64,000 nt of DNA from Calditrichota bacterium (GTDB taxonomy: Bacteria; Calditrichota; Calditrichia; Calditrichales; Calditrichaceae). Of the stretch, positions 42,772 through 50,260 are shown piece after piece. Both the position numbers and the translations under genes were made by a program. Where the stretch lies: NCBI GenBank assembly GCA_024278755.1, contig JAJRSO010000002.1, positions 1 to 64,000 of the forward strand, given 5' to 3'. Positions within the stretch are counted from its first letter, which is position 1, and each line of letters begins with the position of its first letter. The notes beneath the pieces were generated by a model. That model was not told the DNA's origin and searched no databases. It saw only the letters and a list, made by a program, of their open reading frames with translations.

Positions 42772-43809
42772 ATGAAAATAGAATACGGAACCTATAGTAT
42801 TGAAAAGGGATTGTTTCTGGCGCCCATGGAAGCGGTGACGGATTACCCCTTTCGCATGATCTGCAAAGAGCTGGGAGCGGACGTGGTTTATTCGGAATTT
42901 ATCAGTTCCGAGGCGCTGATCCGCGATGCGGACCGGGCCTTTAAAAAGATGACCATCCAGCCGCAGGAGCATCCCATCGGCATTCAAATTTACGGCAGCC
43001 GCGTGGAAGCCATGGTACTGGCCGCGCAGATGGCCGAGGAAAAGGGGCCGGATTTTATCGATATAAATTTCGGCTGTCCGGTGAAAAAAGTGGCCTTGAA
43101 AGGCGCCGGCGCCGGATTGTTGAAAGATGTGCCGCAGATGGTAGCAATCAGCAAAGCGGTAGCGCGTTCGGTGGAACTGCCCGTAACGGCCAAAACCCGC
43201 CTGGGCTGGGACGCCGATTCTATCGAAATTGTAGATGTGGCCCGTCGGTTGGAAGAGGTGGGTATCGAAGCGCTGGCCATTCACGGACGCACCCGGGCGC
43301 AAGGGTACAAAGGGCAGGCCGACTGGGAGTGGATTGCAAAAGTAAAAGAGGCGGTTACCATTCCGGTTATCGGCAACGGCGATGTAACCGAACCGCAGCA
43401 TGCCAAAGAGATGTTTGAACAAACCGGTTGTGACGCGGTGATGATCGGCCGCGGAGCCATTCACAATCCCTGGCTTTTCCGCGATGCAAAACGGTTTATG
43501 GAAAACGGGCAAATCGCCGAGGTGCCGACGCTGGAAGAGCGCATTGCGCTGCTTAAAAAGCATTATCGGTATAATGTGGCGTCCAAAGGCGAGCGTGTGG
43601 GAGTGCTGGAGATGCGTAAACATCTTAGCGGCTATTTAAAAGGATTGCCGCATATCGCTAAGTTCCGTTTGAGCCTGATGCAATTTGATGCGCTGGAACC
43701 CGTTTTCGAACGGCTGGACCAGCTGCAGAATACGGATCAGTACCGTGAGTTGGTGCTCAGCTATCAAGATGCGCAGAACGACGTTAAGTCGATTAGCTGC
43801 GAGTCTTAG
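42772..43809 (+). CDS. dusB: tRNA-dihydrouridine synthase, DusB-like
   Basis: The 345-residue FMN enzyme reduces uridine in tRNA D-loops. Family motifs are FLAPMEAVTDYPFRMICKELGAD, QIYGSR, IDINFGCPVKKV with catalytic Cys, KTRLGWD, IHGRTRAQGYKGQADW, VIGNGDV and VMIGRGAIHNPWLF. The GCPVKKV form and C-terminal helical domain fit DusB. Translation begins at ATG 42772 in a tandem heptamer repeat, with no visible Shine-Dalgarno site. Confidence 0.92.
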   Translation: MKIEYGTYSIEKGLFLAPMEAVTDYPFRMICKELGADVVYSEFISSEALIRDADRAFKKMTIQPQEHPIGIQIYGSRVEAMVLAAQMAEEKGPDFIDINFGCPVKKVALKGAGAGLLKDVPQMVAISKAVARSVELPVTAKTRLGWDADSIEIVDVARRLEEVGIEALAIHGRTRAQGYKGQADWEWIAKVKEAVTIPVIGNGDVTEPQHAKEMFEQTGCDAVMIGRGAIHNPWLFRDAKRFMENGQIAEVPTLEERIALLKKHYRYNVASKGERVGVLEMRKHLSGYLKGLPHIAKFRLSLMQFDALEPVFERLDQLQNTDQYRELVLSYQDAQNDVKSISCES

Positions 43810-43941
43810 TTCCCCCCTGAAAAAAGAAAACAGAAGGTTCTTTTTGTGGTAAACGGCAGTGCGTTAAAAATCGGGTAGCCAATGGGTTCGCCCCTGGCAA
43901 AAACAGGCAAACGGTTTTTTATCGGGCCGTAATACCGGAGA

Positions 43942-43964
43942 GGGAGGAGCGGCTTGCTCCTCCC
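43942..43964 (-). terminator. GC-rich hairpin after katA
   Basis: GGGAGGAGC (43942-43950) pairs perfectly with GCTCCTCCC (43956-43964) around a five-base loop, 23 bases beyond the katA stop on the minus strand. No T-run follows, so termination may be factor-assisted or the hairpin may protect the mRNA end. Confidence 0.5.
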
Positions 43965-43986
43965 GCGAACGGAATATTAATTATTT

Positions 43987-45444
43987 TTATTTGTTAACGT
44001 CTTCCATCGAAATTCCCACTGCCTTGGCAATTCCCTCTCCATAGGTGTTATCGGCTTTCAAGCAGTTCGAAATATGTCTGATTTTAATGTGTACGGGAGC
44101 GTCTCCCATCGCTCTGGCCGTATTTTCAAATAGTACATTCTTCTGCGCATCGCTCATCATACGGAACAGGGCGCCGGGCTGGGAATAGTAGTCGTCATCA
44201 TCTTCACGATGGTTCCAGCGGTCGGCAGCGCCATAGACGGCGAGGGGAGGTTCGCCAAATTCCGGCTGTTCTTTCCATTCATTATAACTGTTGGGCTCGT
44301 AGCCGGGCGTTGCACCCTGGTTATCGTCAACACGCATGGCACCGTCACGGTGAAATCCATGTACCGGGCAGCGTGCTTGATTAACCGGAATGAGGTGGTG
44401 GTTTACGCCGAGACGGTAGCGTTGAGCGTCGCCATAAGAAAAGAGCCGACCTTGCAACATCTTATCCGGAGAAAAGCCAATACCGGGTACGATATTGGCC
44501 GGATTAAAGGCGGCCTGCTCAACCTCTGCAAAATAGTTTTCGGGATTCTTGTTGAGTTCCAGTACGCCCACATCCATTAAGGGATAGTCTTTGTGAGGCC
44601 AGACCTTGGTAAGATCGAATGGGTTAAAGGGAAAATTAGCCGCCTCGGCTTCCGGCACAACCTGAATCTTAAGATCCCATTTAGGATACATGTTTTGTTC
44701 GATATTTTCAAAAAGGTCCCGCTGATGGCTTTCGCGGTCTTTCGCAATAATCGCTTCGGCTTCCTGGTCGGTAAGATTTTTGATACCCTGCCGGGTTTTA
44801 AAATGGAATTTAACCCAAAACCGTTCGTTATCAGCGTTAATCAGACTGTATGTATGGCTGCCATATCCGTTCATATGACGGTATGAAAAAGGGATGCCCC
44901 GGTCGCTCATGGTGATAGTAACCTGGTGTAGGGCTTCGGGTAAAAGAGTCCAGAAATCCCAATTGTTTCGCGCGCTGCGCAGGTTGGTTTTGGGATCGCG
45001 TTTAACGGCGTGGTTCAGGTCGGGAAATTTTAACGGGTCTCTTAAAAAAAATACCGGCGTGTTATTACCCACAAGATCCCAGTTTCCTTCTTCGGTGTAA
45101 AACTTTATGGCAAAGCCGCGGATGTCGCGTTCGGCGTCGGCTGCGCCGCGCTCGCCTGCCACGGTGGAAAAACGGACAAAGAGTTCGGTTGTTTTACCCA
45201 CTTCGGAAAAGATTTTGGCCTTGGTGAACTGGCTGATATCGTGGGTCACAGTAAAAGAGCCATAGGCGCCCGAACCTTTGGCGTGCATGCGGCGTTCGGG
45301 AATTACTTCACGGTCGAAATGCGCCAGTTTTTCCAGGAACCAGGTATCCTGAAGCAACTGCGGGCCACGGGGGCCTGCTGTTACAATATTTTGATTGTCA
45401 GACACGGGTGCCCCGGCATTGGTCGTTAGTTTCTTTTTTTTCAT
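43987..45444 (-). CDS. katA: monofunctional heme catalase KatA
   Basis: The 485-residue small-subunit catalase disproportionates hydrogen peroxide. Active-site His is in [13 protein letters not shown], Asn in [19 protein letters not shown] and the proximal heme-ligand Tyr in [31 protein letters not shown] is the NADPH-region segment typical of clade 3. AAAAGGAGAACCAAA precedes the ATG. It is the last gene in the perR-peroxiredoxin-dps-katA block, and unlike the others has no clear PerR-type palindrome. Confidence 0.96.
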   Translation of the reverse strand: MKKKKLTTNAGAPVSDNQNIVTAGPRGPQLLQDTWFLEKLAHFDREVIPERRMHAKGSGAYGSFTVTHDISQFTKAKIFSEVGKTTELFVRFSTVAGERGAADAERDIRGFAIKFYTEEGNWDLVGNNTPVFFLRDPLKFPDLNHAVKRDPKTNLRSARNNWDFWTLLPEALHQVTITMSDRGIPFSYRHMNGYGSHTYSLINADNERFWVKFHFKTRQGIKNLTDQEAEAIIAKDRESHQRDLFENIEQNMYPKWDLKIQVVPEAEAANFPFNPFDLTKVWPHKDYPLMDVGVLELNKNPENYFAEVEQAAFNPANIVPGIGFSPDKMLQGRLFSYGDAQRYRLGVNHHLIPVNQARCPVHGFHRDGAMRVDDNQGATPGYEPNSYNEWKEQPEFGEPPLAVYGAADRWNHREDDDDYYSQPGALFRMMSDAQKNVLFENTARAMGDAPVHIKIRHISNCLKADNTYGEGIAKAVGISMEDVNK

Positions 45445-45614
45445 TTTGGTTCTCCTTTTGGATTAAATCCATTTACGAACGCTTTCTAAATAGTAATATA
45501 TCTCTTTAAATTGGCTTTTCAAGGTGTTAATTAATAAAGCTGTCACAAATAGAATGAAAAGAGCTGCCTGCCAGAGAAAAAGATTTCCGTTTGGCAGACA
45601 ACTCGTAAAACGCA

Positions 45615-46058
45615 CTATTTTTGGCTGCTGGCTTTTAACATCCAAAGCGCTTTTTCCAGCCATTGGATTGTATCGGAAGCAATATTGGCAGTGGCGCTAT
45701 CCTGCATGGCTTCCGCCAGGCTGAGCATCTCGCTGTATGCCGAAAGAAGATATTTAAAGTCGGCGATTACACCGCTCAGCACTTCTTCTGCACTGAAAGC
45801 ATTGTTATCTTCTTCCTGAATCTGAGCCCGTTTGATATATTCTTTTACCGAACTCAGCGGTTTTGCACCCAGTTGCAGCACACGCTCGGCAATGGTATCG
45901 TACAATTCCGCCACATATTCGTAATACTCTTCGGTCATGTTGTGGATGGGAAAGAACTGCATGCCTTTCACATTCCAGTGATAGTTATGTAGTTTAACAT
46001 ATAAAATTTGCAGGTCGGCAATGTTTTGATTTAAATGGTTGATAAGATTGTTCTTCAT
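45615..46058 (-). CDS. dps: Dps-family ferritin-like protein
   Basis: The 147-residue protein forms DNA-binding or mini-ferritin 12-mers that oxidise iron with peroxide. Ferroxidase residues are in KLHNYHWNVKGMQF (His) and MTEEYYEYVAELYDTIAERVLQLG (Asp/Glu). ATG 46058 is chosen because AGGAGAGG lies four bases before it; the frame extends only to a TTG within that site. A 17-bp PerR-type palindrome lies 32-48 bases before the start. Confidence 0.92.
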   Translation of the reverse strand: MKNNLINHLNQNIADLQILYVKLHNYHWNVKGMQFFPIHNMTEEYYEYVAELYDTIAERVLQLGAKPLSSVKEYIKRAQIQEEDNNAFSAEEVLSGVIADFKYLLSAYSEMLSLAEAMQDSATANIASDTIQWLEKALWMLKASSQK

Positions 46059-46089
46059 TCTACCTCTCCTCAATGTTGATTTTCTATTA

Positions 46090-46106
46090 GATAATAAATA
46101 TTATTC
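46090..46106 (-). promoter_or_regulatory. candidate PerR operator before dps
   Basis: GATAATAAATATTATTC (46090-46106) is a near-perfect palindrome with GATAATA half-sites, typical of Fur/PerR boxes. It recurs with few changes before the peroxiredoxin and perR genes. Confidence 0.6.
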
Positions 46107-46116
46107 TTTATCAGGT

Positions 46117-46149
46117 TAAAAAAACCGACGCTCAAAGACGCCGGTTTTT
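46117..46149 (-). terminator. terminator of the peroxiredoxin gene
   Basis: AAAAACCGACG (about 46120-46130) pairs with CGCCGGTTTTT (about 46139-46149), one mismatch, loop of eight bases. On the minus strand a T-run follows the stem, 4 bases after the peroxiredoxin stop. Confidence 0.85.
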
Positions 46150-46152
46150 CCG

Positions 46153-46794
46153 TTACAGTTCTTTTTTGCTGAAATACCAATCGGTGTATTCGTATCCTTC
46201 GCTTTTCCGCTTGGCGGCGGCTTCCTGCGTTGCCGGCGGCGGAACGATTACTTTGTCACCCGGCTGCCAGTTTTCCGGAGTGGCGACGCCATTTTTATCG
46301 GAGGTCTGAAGCGCTTCCACGAGACGCAATACTTCGTCAATACTGCGGCCGTTGCTGAGTGGATAGTAAATCATGGCCCGTAAAATTCCTTTGTCGTCGA
46401 TGACGAACACCGCGCGTACGGCAGATGTATCCGCGGCGCCGGGATGAATCATTCCATACAGGTTAGCCACGTTCATATCCAAATCGGCAATTACCGGAAA
46501 GGGGATTTCCACATCAAAATTATCCTTGATGTTACGCACCCAGGCCAGGTGAGAATAAACACTGTCGATACTCAGGCCAATGACCTTGGTGTTTAATTTT
46601 TCAAACTGCGGATTTCGTTTGGCAAAGGCGATAAACTCCGTGGTACAGACCGGGGTAAAATCCGCCGGATGTGAAAAGAGCACAACCCATTTGCCTTTGA
46701 AATCACTCAGCGTCCGATCGCCGTGTGTGGTTTTGGCCGTAAAATCCGGTGCGGGTTCGTTGATGCGTGGTAAACTTCTTACTTGTTCTTCCAT
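46153..46794 (-). CDS. 1-Cys peroxiredoxin (Prx6 type)
   Basis: The 213-residue peroxidase reduces hydrogen peroxide and organic peroxides. The peroxidatic Cys is in FSHPADFTPVCTTEF and is the only Cys in the protein, so it is a 1-Cys enzyme. The long C-terminal arm (NWQPGDKVIVPP ... YEYTDWYFSKKEL) is typical of the Prx6 subfamily. ATG 46794 is chosen with AAGGAG about eight bases before; the frame continues upstream into the operator region. A PerR-type palindrome lies 42-58 bases before it, and a strong terminator follows. Confidence 0.93.
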   Translation of the reverse strand: MEEQVRSLPRINEPAPDFTAKTTHGDRTLSDFKGKWVVLFSHPADFTPVCTTEFIAFAKRNPQFEKLNTKVIGLSIDSVYSHLAWVRNIKDNFDVEIPFPVIADLDMNVANLYGMIHPGAADTSAVRAVFVIDDKGILRAMIYYPLSNGRSIDEVLRLVEALQTSDKNGVATPENWQPGDKVIVPPPATQEAAAKRKSEGYEYTDWYFSKKEL

Positions 46795-46835
46795 TTTGTT
46801 TCTCCTTAATGGTTTTATCTGTTTAATTATTATTA

Positions 46836-46852
46836 GATAATAAAAATTATTA
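46836..46852 (-). promoter_or_regulatory. candidate PerR operator before the peroxiredoxin
   Basis: GATAATAAAAATTATTA (46836-46852) is a palindrome of the same type as that before dps, differing at two of 17 positions. It lies between perR and the peroxiredoxin ATG. Confidence 0.6.
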
Positions 46853-46868
46853 TAAATAGGCAAAAAAA

Positions 46869-47303
46869 TTATTGCTTTGCCCGGCACGTGCTGCAAATAA
46901 CATTAAACTGGATGGAAAAATCCAAAAACTGGTTTTCTTTGGCGATGCTTTCGGGAATTTTTATCTGATTCAGTTCCTCGTCCACCAGATCAATTACTTT
47001 TTTACATTTGATGCAAACGATATGGTGGTGCTGTTGCAGCATCGGGTCGTAACGCACCGTATTATGCAGGGAAGTAACCACTTTTATTATGCCGTTCCGT
47101 TCAAAAGTTTCCAACGCTTTATAAACGGTGGCAAACGAAACGGTAGGGTTTTCTTCCTTAATCCGCTTATAAATGGTTTCGGGATTCGGATGGCTGTCGT
47201 CATTCATCATCGCCTTAAAAATCGAAAGGCGCTGCGGTGTGACGCTTAGTCCTTTGTCCCGACATTTCTGCATAAACCGCTTAATTTTTTCCTGATCGCT
47301 CAT
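46869..47303 (-). CDS. perR: Fur-family peroxide regulator PerR
   Basis: The 144-residue regulator has an N-terminal winged helix (LSVTPQRLSIFKAMMNDDSHPNPETIYKRI, TVSFATVYKALETFERNGII) and a C-terminal metal domain (QQHHHIVCIKCKKVIDL, ICSTCRAKQ) with two CXXC pairs for structural zinc. Its neighbours are catalase, Dps and peroxiredoxin, which marks it as PerR rather than Fur. A GATAATA palindrome 17-33 bases before its ATG suggests autorepression. Confidence 0.92.
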   Translation of the reverse strand: MSDQEKIKRFMQKCRDKGLSVTPQRLSIFKAMMNDDSHPNPETIYKRIKEENPTVSFATVYKALETFERNGIIKVVTSLHNTVRYDPMLQQHHHIVCIKCKKVIDLVDEELNQIKIPESIAKENQFLDFSIQFNVICSTCRAKQ

Positions 47304-47319
47304 TGATATTTTTCTAATT

Positions 47320-47336
47320 GATAATATTTATTATTT
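47320..47336 (-). promoter_or_regulatory. candidate PerR operator before perR
   Basis: GATAATATTTATTATTT (47320-47336) is the third copy of the palindrome. Its spacing to perR (17 bases) would put it over the promoter or transcription start. Confidence 0.6.
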
Positions 47337-47384
47337 AATAATGATTTGAATATAGAGCATAGGAATAGGGAATGCAAATTTTTT

Positions 47385-48398
47385 TTATTTCGATGAAATA
47401 AGTGATTCAAAACCCGAACTGCTCCTTTCGCCAAATGCGTTTCCATTGTGGGTAATAATAAGAGCCTCCACCTCCGTTTTTGATTCTACCCAGGCCATTC
47501 CCTTTTCGGCGCCCATCACCATGATGGCTGTGGCCATGGCGTCTGCCAGCATGCACGACGGGGCGATAATCGTTACGGAAGCCATATTGTTGCGCACCGG
47601 CCTTCCGTTTCGCGGGTCAATTTCATGGGAATAAGATGAATCTCCGCTGGTAAAGAAATTGCGGTAATCCCCGCTGGTGGCCATGGCGGCATTGCGTAGT
47701 TTCAGAACCTTTTCCAAATTGGTCCCCGGCAGAGCCCCGGGCAGTGGCCGGTCAATGCCGATTCTCCATGGGTTTCCGTTTTTTCTGCCCCGGGTTACCA
47801 CCTCGCCGCCGATTTCCACCAGAAAATTCGAATATCCGATTTTTTCCAGCAGTTCTGCCACGGCATCCACCCCATAACCTTTGGCGATTGCGCTGAAATC
47901 CAGTTGGAGTTCAGGATTTATTTTACGGATAGTCGTATCATCCACAACTTCCATAAACCGGCTGCCTACTCGCTGAAGTATTTCGCGGATTTGTTCCGGG
48001 TCGGGCGGCGTTGTGCGCTGTCCTTTAGTGCCAAAGCCCCACAGATTGACCAGCGGGCCAACGGTCACATCAAACAGGCCTCCGGATTCGGAATAAATTT
48101 GTAAAGCGAGTTTCAGCACCCGGGTAAAAGCCGCAGATACCCGAAACGGTTCGCTGGTGTTTAAACGGTTAAAGCGCGCAATCTCGCTTTCCGGAATATA
48201 GGTGGACATTTGCAGATTGACCGTTTGCAGGAGGGAATCGATTTTTTGCTTAACCGTTCCAACCGTATTTCCCCTGGGCTGAGGAGCGGCCAAAACAACA
48301 TGGTAGGTTGTACCCATGGTTCGTCCGCTGATAGTTTCCGGCGCCTGCTGACAGGCGTTTAAGGCGAATAAGGATAGAAACAGAAGAATAGGACGCAT
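47385..48398 (-). CDS. apbE: FAD:protein FMN transferase ApbE
   Basis: The 337-residue lipoprotein (signal LLFLSLFALNAC) attaches FMN covalently to target flavoproteins such as Rnf/Nqr subunits in the periplasm. Family motifs are GRTMGTTYHVV, QKIDSLLQTVNLQMSTYIPESEIARFN, LDFSAIAKGYGVDAVAELL, LVEIGGEVVTRGRK and EIDPRNGRPV. It precedes perR on the same strand but no Rnf/Nqr genes are in the window. No PerR-type site is seen before it. Confidence 0.92.
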   Translation of the reverse strand: MRPILLFLSLFALNACQQAPETISGRTMGTTYHVVLAAPQPRGNTVGTVKQKIDSLLQTVNLQMSTYIPESEIARFNRLNTSEPFRVSAAFTRVLKLALQIYSESGGLFDVTVGPLVNLWGFGTKGQRTTPPDPEQIREILQRVGSRFMEVVDDTTIRKINPELQLDFSAIAKGYGVDAVAELLEKIGYSNFLVEIGGEVVTRGRKNGNPWRIGIDRPLPGALPGTNLEKVLKLRNAAMATSGDYRNFFTSGDSSYSHEIDPRNGRPVRNNMASVTIIAPSCMLADAMATAIMVMGAEKGMAWVESKTEVEALIITHNGNAFGERSSSGFESLISSK

Positions 48399-48480
48399 TG
48401 TATTTCCTTGTTTTTTTTAAAAGTTTAAAAACTGAACCGTATAAAACAATAGCAAATTAAAAAAAGAGGCAATTATTTAG

Positions 48481-48747
48481 TTTTCAGATTCTGCAGATAA
48501 AATGATAGCCGGAGGCCAGGCCGGTATTTCCTGGGTCGCTTTCGGTGCAAAAAGCGGTAGCTCTAAAGAAGAAACTTCATCCAGTATTGCCTTTGGTAGC
48601 GGAGTGGGAACCCGATATTATTTTACCGATAAATTAGCCGTTTTGGGTGAAGGTAAATACCGCTTTGCTTCATTTATAACAGACAGCTATACTTTGGCCT
48701 TGACCTGGTACAGTATTTATGCCGGCGTCAGCTTTGCTATCAACTAA
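48481..48747 (+). pseudogene. C-terminal remnant of an outer-membrane beta-barrel protein
   Basis: About 89 codons are open from a TAG at 48478 to the stop at 48747. The readable part (IAFGSGVGTRYYFTDKLAVLGEGKYRFAS ... YSIYAGVSFAIN) resembles the last three strands of a small barrel protein. No signal peptide or N-terminal strands fit in the 82 bp between apbE and here, so it is truncated. ATG 48502 could allow translation, but a functional protein is unlikely. Confidence 0.6.
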
Positions 48748-48776
48748 TCCCACCTTCCGTTAATTTCGGAAGCAGG

Positions 48777-48808
48777 AAGGCGGGCTATTTTAGGGCTTGC
48801 CTTTTTTT
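48777..48808 (+). terminator. terminator after the barrel fragment
   Basis: AAGGCGGGC (48777-48785) pairs with GCTTGCCTT (48795-48803), with two G-U pairs, and is followed by a T-run. Confidence 0.7.
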
Positions 48809-48941
48809 GTTTAAATTTTTTCATTTTATGACGACTGTTACATTGTTACACAGATTTCATCTGTTTTTTTTGTTTTCCACGCATCAAATGGCATTGGTAC
48901 TGTTTTTGCCATGGAAAACGAGTAAAAAAAAGGAGAATACA

Positions 48942-50060
48942 ATGAAAACAATGATAACGGTTAGTTTTGTAAGTTTTATCTTTTTTGTTTCAGCTTTTTC
49001 AATAAGCCGGACGGAACCGCTGATTATCGATCACACCTGCTTAAATATTGCAGAAATCCCGACAATCTGGATTGAAAATATCCAGAAGGATGTAAAATGG
49101 CATTATGCGCATACATCACACGGCGGTCAGTTAACAACGGGACTACAAAGAATTGAAGACAACGACTCCACTTACAGCGTTGCAATCGGTTCAAGTACGC
49201 TTCCTGCAGAAACGGGCGCTTTCTGCGTTTTTGACGGGCAGGAAAGCCACACCTATATAACGCCGGAACGTTATTGGGAACGAAATGACGGTATGGGGCA
49301 GACGCGGAATGTATTGAATCATAATCCAAATATTGCCTATTCACAATGGGCATGGTGCACGCAGCTTAACGGTTATTCGGAAAGCGAAGTAACCGCCTAT
49401 CTGGATTCTATGCAGGTTTTAGAAGCGGAGTTTCCGGGAGTGACGTTTATTTACATGACCGGAAACGCGCAGGCGGACGGTAGTGAAGGACTGAACCGTT
49501 TCCGGAGAAATGAACAAATCCGTCAATTTTGTCGAGATAATAACAAAGTGCTGTTTGATTTTGCAGATATCGATGCCTGGTGGTTCAATCCGGATACAGG
49601 GCTTTGGGAGCAGAATACCACAACTTATGGCACAGAGACCTTTCCCATTGAGCATACGCAGTACAACGGAGACGAATCGGGGCATACAACCTACGAGAGT
49701 TGTGAGCAAAAAGGAAAGGCTGTTTGGTGGATGATGGCCAAATTAGACGGATGGGATGAAGGAACCAGTCTGATAGATGGCAGAACAGCGCCTCCGGAAC
49801 ATTTTAAACTGGAACAAAACTATCCGAATCCGTTTAATCCCGGCACAACTATCGGCTATCAGCTTTCGTCACGGAGCAGAGTTCGATTGACGGTATATAA
49901 TGTATTGGGGCAAAAAGTGCGCACCCTGGTCAATGAAAAACAGGGTCCGGGAAGGTATTCCAAGGTCTTTAACGCATCGGATTTACCGGGGGGCCTCTAC
50001 TGGTATAATTTAACAGTGGACAATATACAGCAGGTCAAAAAGATGATTTTGATAAAATAA
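48942..50060 (+). CDS. secreted protein of unknown family with a sorting tail
   Basis: The 372-residue protein starts at ATG 48942, preceded by AAGGAG. It has a signal peptide (TVSFVSFIFFVSAFS). A central domain of about 270 residues shows conserved-looking His motifs, WHYAHTSHGGQL near residue 45 and EHTQYNGDESGHTTY near residue 235, plus FIYMTGNAQADG. This arrangement recalls SGNH-like esterase folds, but I cannot assign it. The tail is LEQNYPNPFNPGTTIGYQL ... KKMILIK. A perfect terminator follows at 50075. Confidence 0.75.
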   Translation: MKTMITVSFVSFIFFVSAFSISRTEPLIIDHTCLNIAEIPTIWIENIQKDVKWHYAHTSHGGQLTTGLQRIEDNDSTYSVAIGSSTLPAETGAFCVFDGQESHTYITPERYWERNDGMGQTRNVLNHNPNIAYSQWAWCTQLNGYSESEVTAYLDSMQVLEAEFPGVTFIYMTGNAQADGSEGLNRFRRNEQIRQFCRDNNKVLFDFADIDAWWFNPDTGLWEQNTTTYGTETFPIEHTQYNGDESGHTTYESCEQKGKAVWWMMAKLDGWDEGTSLIDGRTAPPEHFKLEQNYPNPFNPGTTIGYQLSSRSRVRLTVYNVLGQKVRTLVNEKQGPGRYSKVFNASDLPGGLYWYNLTVDNIQQVKKMILIK

Positions 50061-50074
50061 ACAGAAAAAAAATT

Positions 50075-50100
50075 AAACCCGGACTCTCCGGGTTTTTTTT
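50075..50100 (+). terminator. rho-independent terminator
   Basis: AAACCCGGA (50076-50084) pairs with TCCGGGTTT (50087-50095) and is followed by a T-run. It lies 15 bases after the preceding stop. Confidence 0.9.
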
Positions 50101-50260
50101 AGACAAAAAGGAATTTTAACGGTAACTTGGTTACTATTTATTTCGAAGTTGAATAGCGGGTATGTGCGCCGGGTCGCTACTTTGCCGGAGAGTCTTTTTT
50201 ATATTGCTATTCTTAATTATAATAGTAGCCGAAAAATTAATCGGGAAGGTAAAAGAATTA

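Noticed and set aside
42652-43623. 323-codon open frame antisense to dusB
   Set aside because: It lies wholly opposite a clear Dus gene, is His- and Arg-rich without a family match, and has no ribosome site.
45445-45530. PerR-type operator before katA
   Set aside because: The best string, GATATATTACTATTTAG on the minus strand, matches only the first half-site of the palindrome found before dps, the peroxiredoxin and perR.
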